Source: Humulus lupulus (lineage: Eukaryota; Streptophyta; Magnoliopsida; Rosales; Cannabaceae). From it: a DNA stretch of 64,000 nucleotides. The first letter of the stretch is position 1, and the number at the start of each line of letters is the position of its first letter. The stretch spans positions 74,807,665 to 74,871,664 of the forward strand of contig NC_084794.1 in NCBI RefSeq assembly GCF_963169125.1. The letters run 5' to 3'. Shown here in pieces: positions 12,682 to 24,040 of the stretch. The notes below the pieces were generated by a model, which did no database searches, was not told the DNA's origin, and was given only the letters and a program-made list of their open reading frames with translations. A program made the position numbers and the translations under genes.

Positions 12682-13772
12682 TGTAATGTCCCAAATTCCC
12701 TAATAAGGCTTAGTGCCTTGATTAGGGGGCCTGGTGGGAAATAACTAACTAATTGCATTATTGTGTGATTTGATGCATGAATAAATGAATTATGTGAGTT
12801 ATATTACAATATGATTGTATTTGCATGCATGTGGGCCTGTTTCTTATTAGAAGGGAATTTTAGTAATTTTTGGCCTATTAATGGCATATTTGCATATATA
12901 CGTGTATATTGATTGAGACCACATTATTATGTGGATATATTTGAGTAGTTCGGCATGAGGCGATCCTAGGGAGCAAGTTAGCGGTTTAGTCATAACGGGG
13001 TCAATACCAGGCTCGGGGTGAGCCTAGGAGTAATTTGGTAATTTAGTACATTATCGGGATTGATCGGGTAATGGGAAATTATTTGGTAATTATATGAGGA
13101 TATTGGAATTAACGGGAATTATGAGGCATTAATTGGGATTAGCGGGGAAGGTGGCAATGATGGTTTTGCCCTTAGGGGCACTAAAGGATCTAAGCTTGAT
13201 TATGGGGTATTCTAGTCTTTTACTAGCCTAAGGGAGATATATACTCTGCCCATTTCAAAACCTAGTAGAATCAACAAACATAACACATCACTCTCAGCTC
13301 TCTCTCCTCTACGTTTCTCTCCCTCTCTCCATTTGGTTGGGATTTCTTGAGGAAACTTGTGGAATTTGAAGCTTGGATTGAAAGCTTGAGTAAGGTTGAA
13401 TTAGCTGCAGCTAGGAGGACTTAATCACATCTGAGGTAAGGCTACAACCTCTATTTTGATTTAATTCTGCCCTGATTTTTATAGTGTTCTTGAGCTTGAG
13501 GTTCAAGGTATTGAATTGGAGTTTTGGTGAGGGTTATAAGTGAACTAATGTTGGGCTTTATTGCTGATAGTATGTTAATGTTGTTCTGGGGTGAAGTTAT
13601 GATTTTGGGTTTTATTTGGGGTTATTTTTGGTAAGGTTTGGTTGAAGAAAAACAGGGGAAAACTTGGGGTCGTACGGTCACGCCGTGACCTTGTTAATGG
13701 GGCGCCGCGACCCGTGTGAACCCAGAGAGCAGGGGGCTCTGTTTGACGCAAGCACGCCGCGACCTTAAAACA
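12682..13772 (+). repeat. Truncated chromovirus-like LTR inside H
   Basis: Starts TGTAATGTCCCAAATTCCC and follows the chromovirus-like LTR plan: palindrome-like CCACATTATTATGTGG at 12919-12934, TATA-like GATATATACTC at about 13226, AGGTAAG at 13434-13440, then a GC-rich stretch (about 13665-13765). It stops abruptly at the integrase remnant, so the 3' part of this LTR and much of H pol were lost together. Confidence 0.7.
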
Positions 13773-14930
13773 TTATATTGGTGGCTAGGGATGAAGAAAG
13801 ACATCGCTGAGGTTGTTGACAGAAGGCTAACTTGTCAGCAAGTGAAGGCAGAACATCAAAGGCCAGCAGGGTTACTGTAGCCACTCTATATTCCAAAATG
13901 GAAGTGGTAAGACATAGCAATGGATTTTGTGGTAGGATTACCTAGGACCATAAAACAACATGACTCTTCATGGATAATAGTGGATAGACTCACCAAGTCT
14001 ACTCACTTCCTACCAGTCAAGATGACTTATTCAGCAGACCAATATGCAGAGTTATATGTTAGTGAAATTGTGAGACTTCACAGGGTACCAAGGTCGATAA
14101 TCTCTGATAGAGGTTCATTGTTTATGTCGAACTTCTGGAAAGGGTTACAGAAAGCAATGGGTACAAAGTTAAATTTCAGCACCGTTTTTCATCCTCAAAC
14201 AAATGGATAGTCTGAGAGAACCATCCAAATCTTGGAGGATATGTTGAGGTGTTCTGCTTTAGATTTTTCAGAATCTTGAAGTCGATACCTACCTCTGATG
14301 GAGTTCTCTTATAACAATAGTTACCAATTTACTATTGTTATGAATCCATATGAGATGTTATATGGACGCAAGTGTAGATCTCCCTTGCACTTGGATGAAG
14401 TTGGGGAGAAACAGATATTAGGCCCTGAGGCAGTTAAGGAAGCCAGTGAGGCAGTTGAGAAAATTTGCCAGAGAATGCTTGCTGCTCAGAGTAGGCAAAA
14501 GAGTTACGCAAACCATAAGATAAGGGACACCGAGTTTTCAGTAGGCGAGTTTGTGTTTTTGAGAATCTCGCCAATGAAAGGAGTTATGCATTTTGGCAAG
14601 AAAGGGAAGTTAAGCCCGAGATATATAGGTCCATTTGAGATTTTGGACAGAGTTGGGTAAGTTGTGTACCATTTAGCACTGCCCCCATCACTTGAGTTAT
14701 GAGTTATTACAGCTGAAGCAAGACCTGAGTCACGATGAACAGCCTGAGCGTATCATAGAAAAAGGAGTCAAGGAAGTGAGGTTCAAAAATATTCCATTAG
14801 TTAAGGTCCTGTGGAAGAATAGTGCGAAGAGGGAGGCAACATGGGACTCGGAGGAAGACATGAGAGAAAGATACCCTGAGTTATTTGGTAAGAAAGAATC
14901 TCCGGATGAATTCCTTTTAAGGAGAGTATA
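13773..14930 (+). pseudogene. Integrase and chromodomain remnant of H
   Basis: Plus-strand pol 3' end. [11 protein letters not shown] marks the end of the integrase zinc-finger region. The core keeps aspartates in AMDFVVGLP and IISDRG and the glutamate in SERTIQ. The GPY/F-type tail (PRYIGPFEIL) is followed by a chromodomain with VLWKNSAKREATWDSEEDM and YPELF. Breaks: TAG near 13879, TAG at 14208, TGA near 14277, TAA near 14657, and a shift near 14690. The stop before SERTIQ fits CAG to TAG decay and the TGA fits TGG to TGA. The chromodomain is known in this branch to steer insertion to heterochromatin. Confidence 0.85.
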
Positions 14931-14931
14931 T

Positions 14932-17900
14932 TGTAGCGCACTAATTTTTATTTTAAGTGATTAGTTATTTTAATTTATTTATTTAAGTGTTAGTTTTAAT
15001 TGTGTGAATTAATTTTTTATTGTTTTATTTATTTATGTAATTTAAAAATTGTTGTGCATGAGCTTTGATTGTGTGCATGTGTTTGCATAGTGATAGGCAT
15101 GCATGGTTATGTGTGTGAAAGTACATGGCATGCATGGTACATGACATGCATTGTGAGCATGCAAGTGAATGTCATGAACCTAGACTAAATAGTAGAAAAT
15201 GTTAGTAAATTCCCTATTTATAGAAAACTATCAAGAGAGATAGTTCTAGAAGTTGTGATTCACAAAATGTGAAAAGGGAAACTAATTTTTAAGAGAGAGA
15301 GATAGTAAGTGGTGTGAGCATTGAAGAGCAAGGAAAGAGGAACTTTCCTTATTTATGCATTGTCATCTTTTCTTCATCAAAATTAAAGGAAAATCAATAT
15401 TATTTTGATGGATGGATATTATATTATTTGATGGTTATTGTATTAGTTTTCAATGGCTATTGCTGAGTAAGTATAATTGAGAACTAAAGGGAGAAGGATC
15501 TAGAAATGCATGTGTTCATATTGTGAAAAGGAAACAAAGAGAGAAGTGGTGAGTAGGGAAGAGAGTTGACATTTTTAGAGTTCCCTAACTTTGGACCCAG
15601 CCTAAGTAAAATAGTCATAACATGAGTTGTAGATGTTCGATTTACACAAACTTGGTCCTGTTAGAAGGCTAATTGGATAGCCTACAACTTTGTAGAATGA
15701 ACTACTCTCTAATTCACGAGATAACATAGTCAAAATCGAGTCTCAAAATTGCAGGACCTTAGAGATATGAAAATTACACTTTCTTTATTAGTGTGGAAAG
15801 CCAAGGAATGAAAGGGGGAAATGATATTTGCAGCTGTTATTTTGGATAGATCAAAATGTATTTATTTAATTAATTGATTAAAATTTTTAGAATTAAATAA
15901 ATTAATAAGAGATTAATTTTTTATTTAGGAAACTTAGTACACAAAATATATAGAACCTTAGGACCCTAAAGAGCATTTTGCTCATCATTTCTTAGAGGTG
16001 GCTGCTGAATTCACAAGAGAGAAGATAGAAAAGAAGAGAAAAGAGAAGAAAGAATGAAAGAATAAGAAAGGGAATAGGGTTTCAAAAATCCCTAGGTAAG
16101 AATCTTGTTGTGCTTTGAATCCTTTAGCTTATGTCTTCTCTTCTTCTTATTTCTAAGAGGCTTTGTGTTTTGGGTTTCGAAATTCCTAGGTGTCCAAGAG
16201 GATTGACCATAGTTTTTTTGTTCTTGAATACTATCAATGAGGTAATGGAGAATCCTAGCCTTTTTGTTCTTACGATGTTGTTATATTCTTGATTATGATT
16301 TGAAATGTTGTTTGATATTTTGAGAAGGAATGTTTATGATGTATGATGGTGTATTGATCCTTGTAGTCTTGATGGGATTGTTTTTTATGATATGTTTCGG
16401 CTAAGCATGGGTATATGTTCTAGTATATATATATATATATATATATAAATTTATATAATATTGATATGATGAATACATGTATTGTTATGATATTTTGACT
16501 AGAAACATGTTAGGTTTTAATTGAATTGTGGAAACAAGAATGTATTTTGATGTAGGTATCGGCATAGAGTATGTTTTAGGGTTTCATACGTTTCTTTTGA
16601 ATTTTGATAAACATGCTTATTGATTTAGAGTGTGTTATATAAATTTGGAACATGAGAAATATGATGTTTATATTGTATATTTATCGTTAGGAAGCATGCT
16701 AGAGTATGAGTTTGGGTTATGATGGTAAGCTATGTGGAAATTGTGATTCATGGCATCGTTATGGTATTTAGGGTTTCGGCAATGGCATACTTTAGGTTTA
16801 GGGTTCATTTGTTTTATTTAATTATGAGTGTGAAAATTTTGTTGTAATATTATTGTAATAAGGAGCATGTTAGAATTTCTATTGATATAATAATAAAAAT
16901 ATATGAGTTTGGTGTTGCTTATATTGTAATGATATGTGTCTTGAATATATTAGGGGGTATGTTTGAGTTAGGAAGCATAGTAGTAATGCCTTAATTTATT
17001 TTGGAATTTTTATTCTTGTTAAGTGTGTCTCGGCCAAGGCTCCTAAATCAGGGTTTATGCTTTTGGAATGATTTAATTCTGTTGAACTGTTTGTTGCATG
17101 CTAATTGTAATATTTAATTGAATAAAGTGTAGAAACATGTTAGGTTGTTAAAATGGTTAAAAAGGATTATGGACATATTTCGAAGGTTTTGTAAATTTTA
17201 TGCTTGCTGATTTTATTATATTTTTATGGTAATTAGTAAAAATATTTTAAGAGGGAACAAAATATGTATTGGGTTCATATTTTAAAACTAAGATAAGAAA
17301 AAAATGTGTAATTTTATACATGTGTCTTGTATTCTTAATTTATGACATATGCTGAAATTCTAGTATTTAAAAGTTAAGAAAATATATTTATTAAGGTGCT
17401 AAAAATTTGGTTATTAAGAAAATGTATATTGTGAGTTTTTACCAAATTTAAATGCTTATGAGTAATATGATTTTATGACCTAATAATAATTTCTAGAAAA
17501 GAAAATAAATGTGTCGCGTTTGTTTTGATTGTTTAAAGAAAAATGTTATTCTTTTAATTTTGCCAAATTTAAAAGATAACTTTAATAAAGTTAATTAATT
17601 ATTTTGAAAAATGGGCTTCCAATATAAGTTATAAAATAATAAACAAGTTTATTGTTTTGTACAGTTTTAATGTATGAATATTATGAGTAAAATAAATTTT
17701 TGTAATAAAATTTATGTACGACAATTGTATGATTTAAAGGAATAAATAGTAGTAACTACGTTGGTAATTTATTTTTATGTTTGCTGAATTTTTGTGAAAT
17801 ATACAAGAAAATAAAAGAGTTAATATTACAATTTTTAAGTGAGATTTTATGAATATTCTCATGTACACGTGTTACATGCAAGAATACTTTTACATACAAA

Positions 17901-18936
17901 GATATGTTATTTGATTAAAATCATGGTTCTTGTTTTTTAAATCATTGAGAATTAATTGGTGAAATGACATTATTCTTTTGTGATTTTATGTGAGGTTTGT
18001 TATATGAATTAAGTTGTGGTGGAACTTGTGTAAAATAGATGGCACATGTGCATGACACATGCAGACGTGGGGTATGCTTTTATGATATGCTTAGTTTTAT
18101 TTGATATTCAGACGAATGTTTAATTGATTATTCTAGACTCGATGTGAAGCTATCTCGCATTTAAATAGCTTGGACTTGAGGTATGAAAGTTAGTTAGATT
18201 TTCTTATGTGATTATGTGGAATGTATAAGAAATAAATTATGAGATAAGTTGTTATGTATGCATGTGATGTATCATTGTATGAAAAGTAAAGGGTTGTTAG
18301 TGTGCTGAAACGTGACACAACAAATAAGTTACTAAGGTATGAAGTAACTCACAGGGCGGACACGCCAAGAGACCCACAAAGGCAAGAGGAGGATTTACCG
18401 GGACATGCTTTACTAGTTACCTCATAGAAATGTTTGCTTTATTTGATTATGATGACATTGTGTATGATATTATGAAATGTCTATGTTATGTTATTTTAAA
18501 TTATGTACGTTGAGAATAAATTGGTATTGCACTTGTATCAATTATTGTCCTTGTTTGTACTTCAAAATTGAGGTTATAGCTCACCCTTTACTTTCCCTAT
18601 TTCAAGTAGGTGATAGGTTTTCTGTTTGGCATGCATGGTGATCTAGGGAGTTCCATAATCAAAGTATGAATGTTGTGGGATCAAATGGACAAAAAATGAT
18701 CTAGAAAAGCCAAGACATTTTATGAATTTTATTATGTTTAATTATATTTCAATGGGACTTTGCTATTTTCTCTTTTAAATTTAATAAAAGACATTATATT
18801 TTTTATTTAAAACAAATAGGTCCATAATGCATGTTTTAATAAGCCCCACTAAACTTTTTGAATAATTATAGTCATTTTTTAAATAAGCATTCATTAGAAG
18901 TCTTTCCCAAATGATAGTAGAATAGGGTTTCGTACA
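14932..18936 (+). repeat. 3' LTR of element H (~4 kb)
   Basis: Starts TGTAGCGCACTAATTTTT straight after a short purine tract (about 14918-14926) behind the chromodomain, and ends TTTCGTACA. The last ~850 bp match the 5' LTR. TATA-like AAATATATAG at about 15944 and AGGTAAG at 16094-16100. A (TA)n run lies at about 16420-16445. The stretch is AT-rich with no gene. Confidence 0.7.
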
Positions 18937-20510
18937 ATAATACTTTAGTTCTAAACCTAGTACAACTTTAGGTCTAAACTTATTAATTAATTGCCATTAG
19001 TTTCTACTATTTTACCAAACTAAGCCTATAGGTTTATAACCTATATTTAAAAAGTAAAATTAGATTGGATATATAGATTAAAAAATATAGGAGAATAAAT
19101 TAGTTGATAATTTTTCAACAATAAATTATCATTAAACAAAAATACATAATTATAATTTTATTTTTTATGATATACATGATGATAGAGATTGATAAGATAA
19201 GATAAATGTTAGTTTGGTAGAGATGTAACTTATTCACAACTAATTTTAGTTATGACGTAAGAAAAAAATGTCTGAAGCATGTTGTTGTGTGTTTGGTAAA
19301 TTCTAGTGTTTGATAAACCTATAATTGAAATAGTATATTATATATATGAAATTATTAAAATAAAACATATTTTGTAATATCTAATAAATATAAAATTATA
19401 AAAATATTTTTTTAGAACAAAATAAAAATATATATTTTTTATTATAATGATTTATTTCAAATATTTTATTTGAATGATATATATAAATGTAAATACACAC
19501 AATCCAATTAGGGTTTTGTAGTTAGGTCTTCTCCTTAACTTTATAAACACGTACCATCTCATCACAATTATATGGTTTGAAAAACTACTTCAGGAATAGT
19601 GATCTAGCCATGAAGGCTTAGTATATTTGTATTGTACTATCAATCTATATCATCTCAATGGATCAATCAAGTATGTCTTCTATATTATTCAATTACTTAT
19701 ACTGTTCTGAGTTATATGCAATGTATTGTTATAATGTTATATGAATTTATAGCATTTGGTATCTTATTAAATTCTCTTGTAAGCTAAAATCTCAAGTTGA
19801 GTTGCTTCAGCTTTAAATACTAGTTTTAGCTTCTACATAAATTATACAATAAGTTATTTTTATCTAATTATCAAATAGCTTTACTACAAAAAAAAATTAA
19901 AAAAGTAGCCATTAATATTTCTAAAAGCTCAACCAATCGGCCAGTTATCCTAACTAGATTAATTAGATTGTATGATTAATATTTGAGTGCTATTATTGGC
20001 ACTCATTTTTGTTCTCCTATCACTCTTTTATAAGCAATTAGCTATTTTTGAATGTAACATAGTGTAAATTGACATGAATATCCTCATATAATTTAAAAAC
20101 AATCATATTTCTTAGTGTACATTTCTGTCTCTCTAACACATTAGGTATTAAAAAAATTAGGTTATTAATTTGAGAAACCAAAATTATAAACAATATAGCT
20201 AATGGAAAAAGGGAATATGGATGTGGGTGTCGAAGTCTATGATTCTATTAATGATTTAAATTTTCACGAGGTAATTTTTTAAAAATTTTATTATTAATAT
20301 GTATATTTTATTGTATATATCATATGTCTATATATATATATCAACTCTTGAAAAATAAGTTGAAGTGTGTTTTTTTTTGTGGAATTTTATATTTAAAATT
20401 ATTTATTGGATGTGATTAATTAAGTACTTTTTTTTTCTTTCAGAAATCATTGAATGAGATTTTATAAGAATTAAATAATAATGTAGTGAGGTTGGAATAT
20501 ATATTTTTTA
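18937..20510. other. AT-rich stretch, no gene seen
   Basis: No ORF of note, no LTR ends and no homology to other parts of the window that I can see. Short (TA)n and A/T runs occur (for example about 19330-19480 and 20320-20345). This may be older host intergenic DNA. Confidence 0.5.
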
Positions 20511-20866
20511 AGGTTTGTAACTTTTTTGACTCAGTGTTTTGTTTGTTTGGACCATATGTTTTGATAAATTATTTTTTGGACCTTATATTTTGTAAAATGG
20601 TTAAAATAGAACCTTAAACTCAATTTTGATGAAGAAAAAATTGAATATAACAACACAGTTTTTAAGCAGAATGATTTTATTTTTTTTCTGAATTGTTAGT
20701 TTGGTAAATTATTTGTGATTTTAGTTGAGAAATCATTGACTAAAATCGGGTTTAGGGTTCTATTTTAACCATTTTACAAAACATATGATTCAAAAAGTAA
20801 TTTGTCAAAATACAGAATCCAAACAGATAATAGGACAAAACACATAGTCTAAAAAAATATAAACCC
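20511..20866. mobile_element. Mutator-type MITE
   Basis: 356 bp with long imperfect terminal inverted repeats (about 110 bp each; left begins AGGTTTGTAA, right end reversed begins GGGTTTATAT). It is flanked by an exact 9-bp duplication TATTTTTTA at 20502-20510 and 20867-20875. A 9-bp duplication is the Mutator superfamily signature. There is no coding capacity, so it would move only with a transposase supplied elsewhere. Shared inner blocks include TTTTGTAAAATGGTTAAAAT on both arms. Confidence 0.85.
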
Positions 20867-20875
20867 TATTTTTTA

Positions 20876-22486
20876 AATACGTAATTTTGTACTCATTAAA
20901 AATTTAAGAGGGGTGAAAAGAAATTTTATAGGGGATTAGATAAAAATGTATTTGAAGTACAAATACCCAATATTTTCAATTTTATACCCTTATATGCCTA
21001 AATTCTTTTTTTTTTCCTTAATAAAAATACCTAACATTACATATTTCTTGTATATGTTACTACCACCTCCATTAAATAAATAAAGAGGTGATTAGGATGA
21101 CACATGTCACTCTACTGTTAGTCCCTATCATAATCTAAAAGATATCTTATTAATTAGTTTTAAATATATAAAAAATAAAAAAATATATTTAATTAGCAAT
21201 AATATAAAAGAAAAACAAAATAAAAAATCTAATTCATAAAAATAATTAATTAAACGTTTTTTTTTTACTTTTTTTCTTTCTTTTTTCTTTTCTACTTCTT
21301 CCTTCCCGACACTTTTCTCTTCTTCTTTATCTTCCTTCTTTTGCAGATTGGAGCTCTCATTCTCCTCCTTCTACAAATTGAAGCCCTCAGTTGAGCTTTG
21401 CGCCTCACTGAACCAGCACCCAGCTCGACGAGTATGGGTTTTGCATACAATGCAGCAATGAGAATGAGAGCAAATCTAAATGGCATACCCCACAGGGACT
21501 TTCAACTGAAAAGCTCGGTGACTTCGATTGGTGGCAGCGAAACTTCTTTGGGGGCAAAATTACTTTGAGGGGCTTCGAGGCACAGGGGACTTTGACGAAG
21601 AAACTCGACGACTTCGAAGGAGCTTCTAGGCACGTGGACGTCATCGACCTTCAAGCATGGGTGAATGAGATCCATTTAATTTTTATTTTGCAGAGCAACA
21701 AATTTTGATTTTTCTGATTTATATATTGTTTGAATTTTTCTGGGTTTTTTTCTTTTATGGGTTGCTTGAATTTCGTGGACCAATAATTTAGGTTTCTCGA
21801 AATATCTATTGTTCTTAATTCTCTCCCTTGTGGTTTTATGATTCTCATTAGGTGCACACATCATTTTTGGTTGATTTTGAACCTACTGTAACACTCACTG
21901 TAGTTTAACAATAAGATTTGTTTTTAGCTGATGTGATGATAAATATATTTTCTTCACCAAACTATGTTTGCAATTAACGATCATTGTGTTTACAAAATAA
22001 TTCTTAGGGTTAGCGGAAGAAAAAAAATTATCGGGGGAAACATGTATTGGTTTTTTAGTTTAGATTTTAATTAATTAATAATTTTAGTTCAATTTTGTTT
22101 AATTATTGTAAGATATTTTGTTTAATTAAAAAATATTTTTAATTCATTGTTCTATATTTTATTACTTAAAATATAATTTTGAAATAAATTAATGAATTTT
22201 AAATTATAAATATAATGTGGACCAATAATTTGCTAACATTTGTTAGCTTAGTGAATCTAAGGGCATCTGCAATGGTGGTAGCCACAGAAGTGGCTTCACC
22301 GTATATGTCAGAAAAAATGCCAACATGGCATTAAGAAGGGAGACTTTTATATATTGTGGCTAGAGATGTAGCTCCTGCATGGCAACGTTGCCCATTTTAC
22401 TTTTAAAAAATTAATAATATTTTAATACAATTTATGTACTTTTGGCAACAAAATAAATGGCTTGCACTGCTGATACATTATAGACT
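20876..22486. other. AT-rich stretch with one GC-richer patch
   Basis: Apart from the patch at about 21290-21660 (separate entry), I see AT-rich sequence without genes. GGGCATCTGCAATGG at 22261 resembles the outer end of plant hAT or Harbinger MITEs, but no matching opposite end was found. Confidence 0.4.
21290..21660. other. GC-richer patch, possible gene fragment
   Basis: This 370-bp block is clearly less AT-rich than its surroundings and opens with a polypyrimidine tract ending TTTTGCAG, like a splice acceptor. A short plus frame begins MGFAYNAAMRMRAN at about 21432 and runs some 45 codons before a stop. The minus strand holds an overlapping 79-codon frame. I do not recognise either. It could be a captured exon, a decayed host gene or an unclassified repeat. 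Confidence 0.25.
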
Positions 22487-22660
22487 CTGTTTCGGTGCCA
22501 TAATTTATTCATAGTTTATTGAAAATTTGTAGGATGTTCTAGATAGCTATAATGTACACCTTCATATAAAAAAATTTGGGATTATAACTATTCAGGTGCC
22601 GAAATAGAAAAAGGATGCACCGGTGTTGCAAAAAAAATGGATGCGTTGTAGTCGCTCCCT
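22487..22660. repeat. Unclassified short repeat candidate
   Basis: CTGTTTCGGTGCC at 22487 and GGTGCCGAAATAG at 22595 form a weak inverted pair (10 of 13) around about 95 bp. A GC-richer tail (GGATGCACCGGTGTTGC) follows. It resembles short dispersed plant repeats but I cannot assign a class. Confidence 0.25.
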
Positions 22661-22761
22661 GTCTTTATATATTATAAATGTGAGTTTAACGGAAATTGTT
22701 GTTTTCTGTTAGATTTAACATTTTTTTATTGTTTTATAAAATCGTTAGTTGTAAAGTCATC

Positions 22762-23582
22762 TAGTACACCCAGATTTCGAGACCAAAAGTTATGACCTCG
22801 AAAATTGGACTCGTCAAGTGTGAGCTCGAAATATATGAAATATATTGTATGGTCCAGTTGTAAGATCTCCGAAGTAAAATAACGATCTCGAAAATGTGTA
22901 ACCTCGGGATTCTTTCTGAGCTCGAAATAACATGACATTGGAATACATTCGTTATCGAGTGCCTTCGGATTGAGTAGCCGAAGCTTGGGAAACGCAGGCT
23001 CGAGTGTGATAGCCTCGACAGTATTTATCTGTTCTGAGCATGTCTTGGAGTAAGGTGGCAAGCTCGTAGCAATACCATAAGTCTCGACAGCCACAGGGTC
23101 GATCGCTAATCTCGAAGACCTGATGAGTCATCTGGGACAACCCATTATGTATGAAAATATTTATTGTTGTATAATCCCAACATTTAAGGGATATTGTTTA
23201 GTTTGTTATCCGTCCCCGGGTCTTCAAGGGACGTTTCCTTGTATATAGGAGATACAACATTTAATGTAATTATTTGAATTGATATACAAAATATCTTCCC
23301 GAAATATGTGGGGATGAACTCTGTAACCTCTCTATAAATAGAGTAAGAATAACCACTTGTAAAGAACCGATTATCTGATATCTGGAGAGAAAAGTCTGGG
23401 TAATTCAACCTTGAAGAATTTCCAGAAAACTCCAAGTCTTAATAACATTGACTCGTGGATTACGCAGATTTAACTGCTGAACCACGTAAAAACCTTCTTG
23501 TTTCTCCTTACTATTCGTTTGCACCATAGTTTACATTGTTTAATTGCTTTGCGATTTAAGTTGACGAAAAACGGCGTCAACA
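22762..23582 (+). repeat. 5' LTR of Tat element B2
   Basis: About 821 bp, homologous to the LTRs at 8529-9276 and 53829-59406. The start is decayed (TAGTACACCCAG for TGTTACACCCAG) and the end is intact GGCGTCAACA. TATA box CTATAAATAG at about 23331. At least ten CTCGA-type boxes lie in 22776-23120. A primer site and gag start follow, so this is the 5' LTR. Confidence 0.8.
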
Positions 23583-23585
23583 GTT

Positions 23586-23603
23586 TGGTGCTTTCATTGA
23601 GAG
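23586..23603 (+). other. Primer binding site of Tat B2
   Basis: TGGTGCTTTCATTGAGAG three bases after the LTR end. The Tat element at 26089 has the same motif (TGGTGCTTTCATTGAAAG) in the same place. I have not determined the primer tRNA. Confidence 0.7.
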
Positions 23604-23659
23604 CATTAAACAATACGTATCAGAGTCTAGTCAGTCGAAGAAGCCTCCCTGAATCAACT

Positions 23660-24040
23660 ATGGCCGCGAATGATCCCAATATTCCTGAGGAGGAAATCCT
23701 AGAGGAAGTTGACTATCTGAGGCGCCTTGGCGAACAGCTGATGATAAATTCGGACCCAAATGAGAGGAGTGGATCCTATGACTCTCGAGGACCACCTGCA
23801 CTGCCGGCCCCCAGGGACGACGAGGACATGTATTACAACCCCGAGCGATATGTCCCTGTTGTGGAGCTTGAAAACCGTCAGTTGAGAAAGCAATTGGCAA
23901 AGGCTAAGAAACGAAACGAGGAGCTGGCCAAATTGGCTACTGAGGTGCAGGCGGCTCAGCCCCCGGCTCTGCCTGAGGCCCAAGCTTCACCTCCGGGAGA
24001 TGTTCATGTCCGCCCCGCAGGCCTTATGGGCGACCTCGCA
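23660..24040 (+). pseudogene. gag N-terminus of Tat B2, truncated
   Basis: ATG at 23660 opens a frame of about 127 codons (MAANDPNIPEEEI...) rich in acidic residues, then a heptad-like stretch VELENRQLRKQLAKAKKRNEELAKL that suggests a coiled coil. The general plan (acidic start, helix, proline-rich linker) matches the gag start at 26733. At 24041 homology ends abruptly in AT-rich repeat sequence; the frame runs on for about 38 unrelated codons. Capsid and all pol are missing. The ATG lies 58 bp after the primer site and is preferred over upstream frames inside the LTR. Confidence 0.65.

Larger units (their letters stand above)
9277..18936 (+). mobile_element. Chromodomain Ty3/gypsy element H, decayed
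   Basis: The 5' LTR is partly present (9277-12067, interrupted), followed by a tRNA-iMet primer site, a gag remnant, an inserted LTR fragment, an integrase-chromodomain remnant and a full 3' LTR of about 4 kb (14932-18936). The last ~850 bp of both LTRs align clearly. Protease, reverse transcriptase and RNase H are missing, so there is a deletion between gag and integrase. Chromodomain and integrase sequence point to the Tekay/Del-like chromovirus branch (established family knowledge; lineage by eye). Confidence 0.75.

Noticed and set aside
22261..22440. hAT/Harbinger-like MITE starting GGGCATCTGCAATGG
   Set aside because: No inverted partner or target duplication was found.
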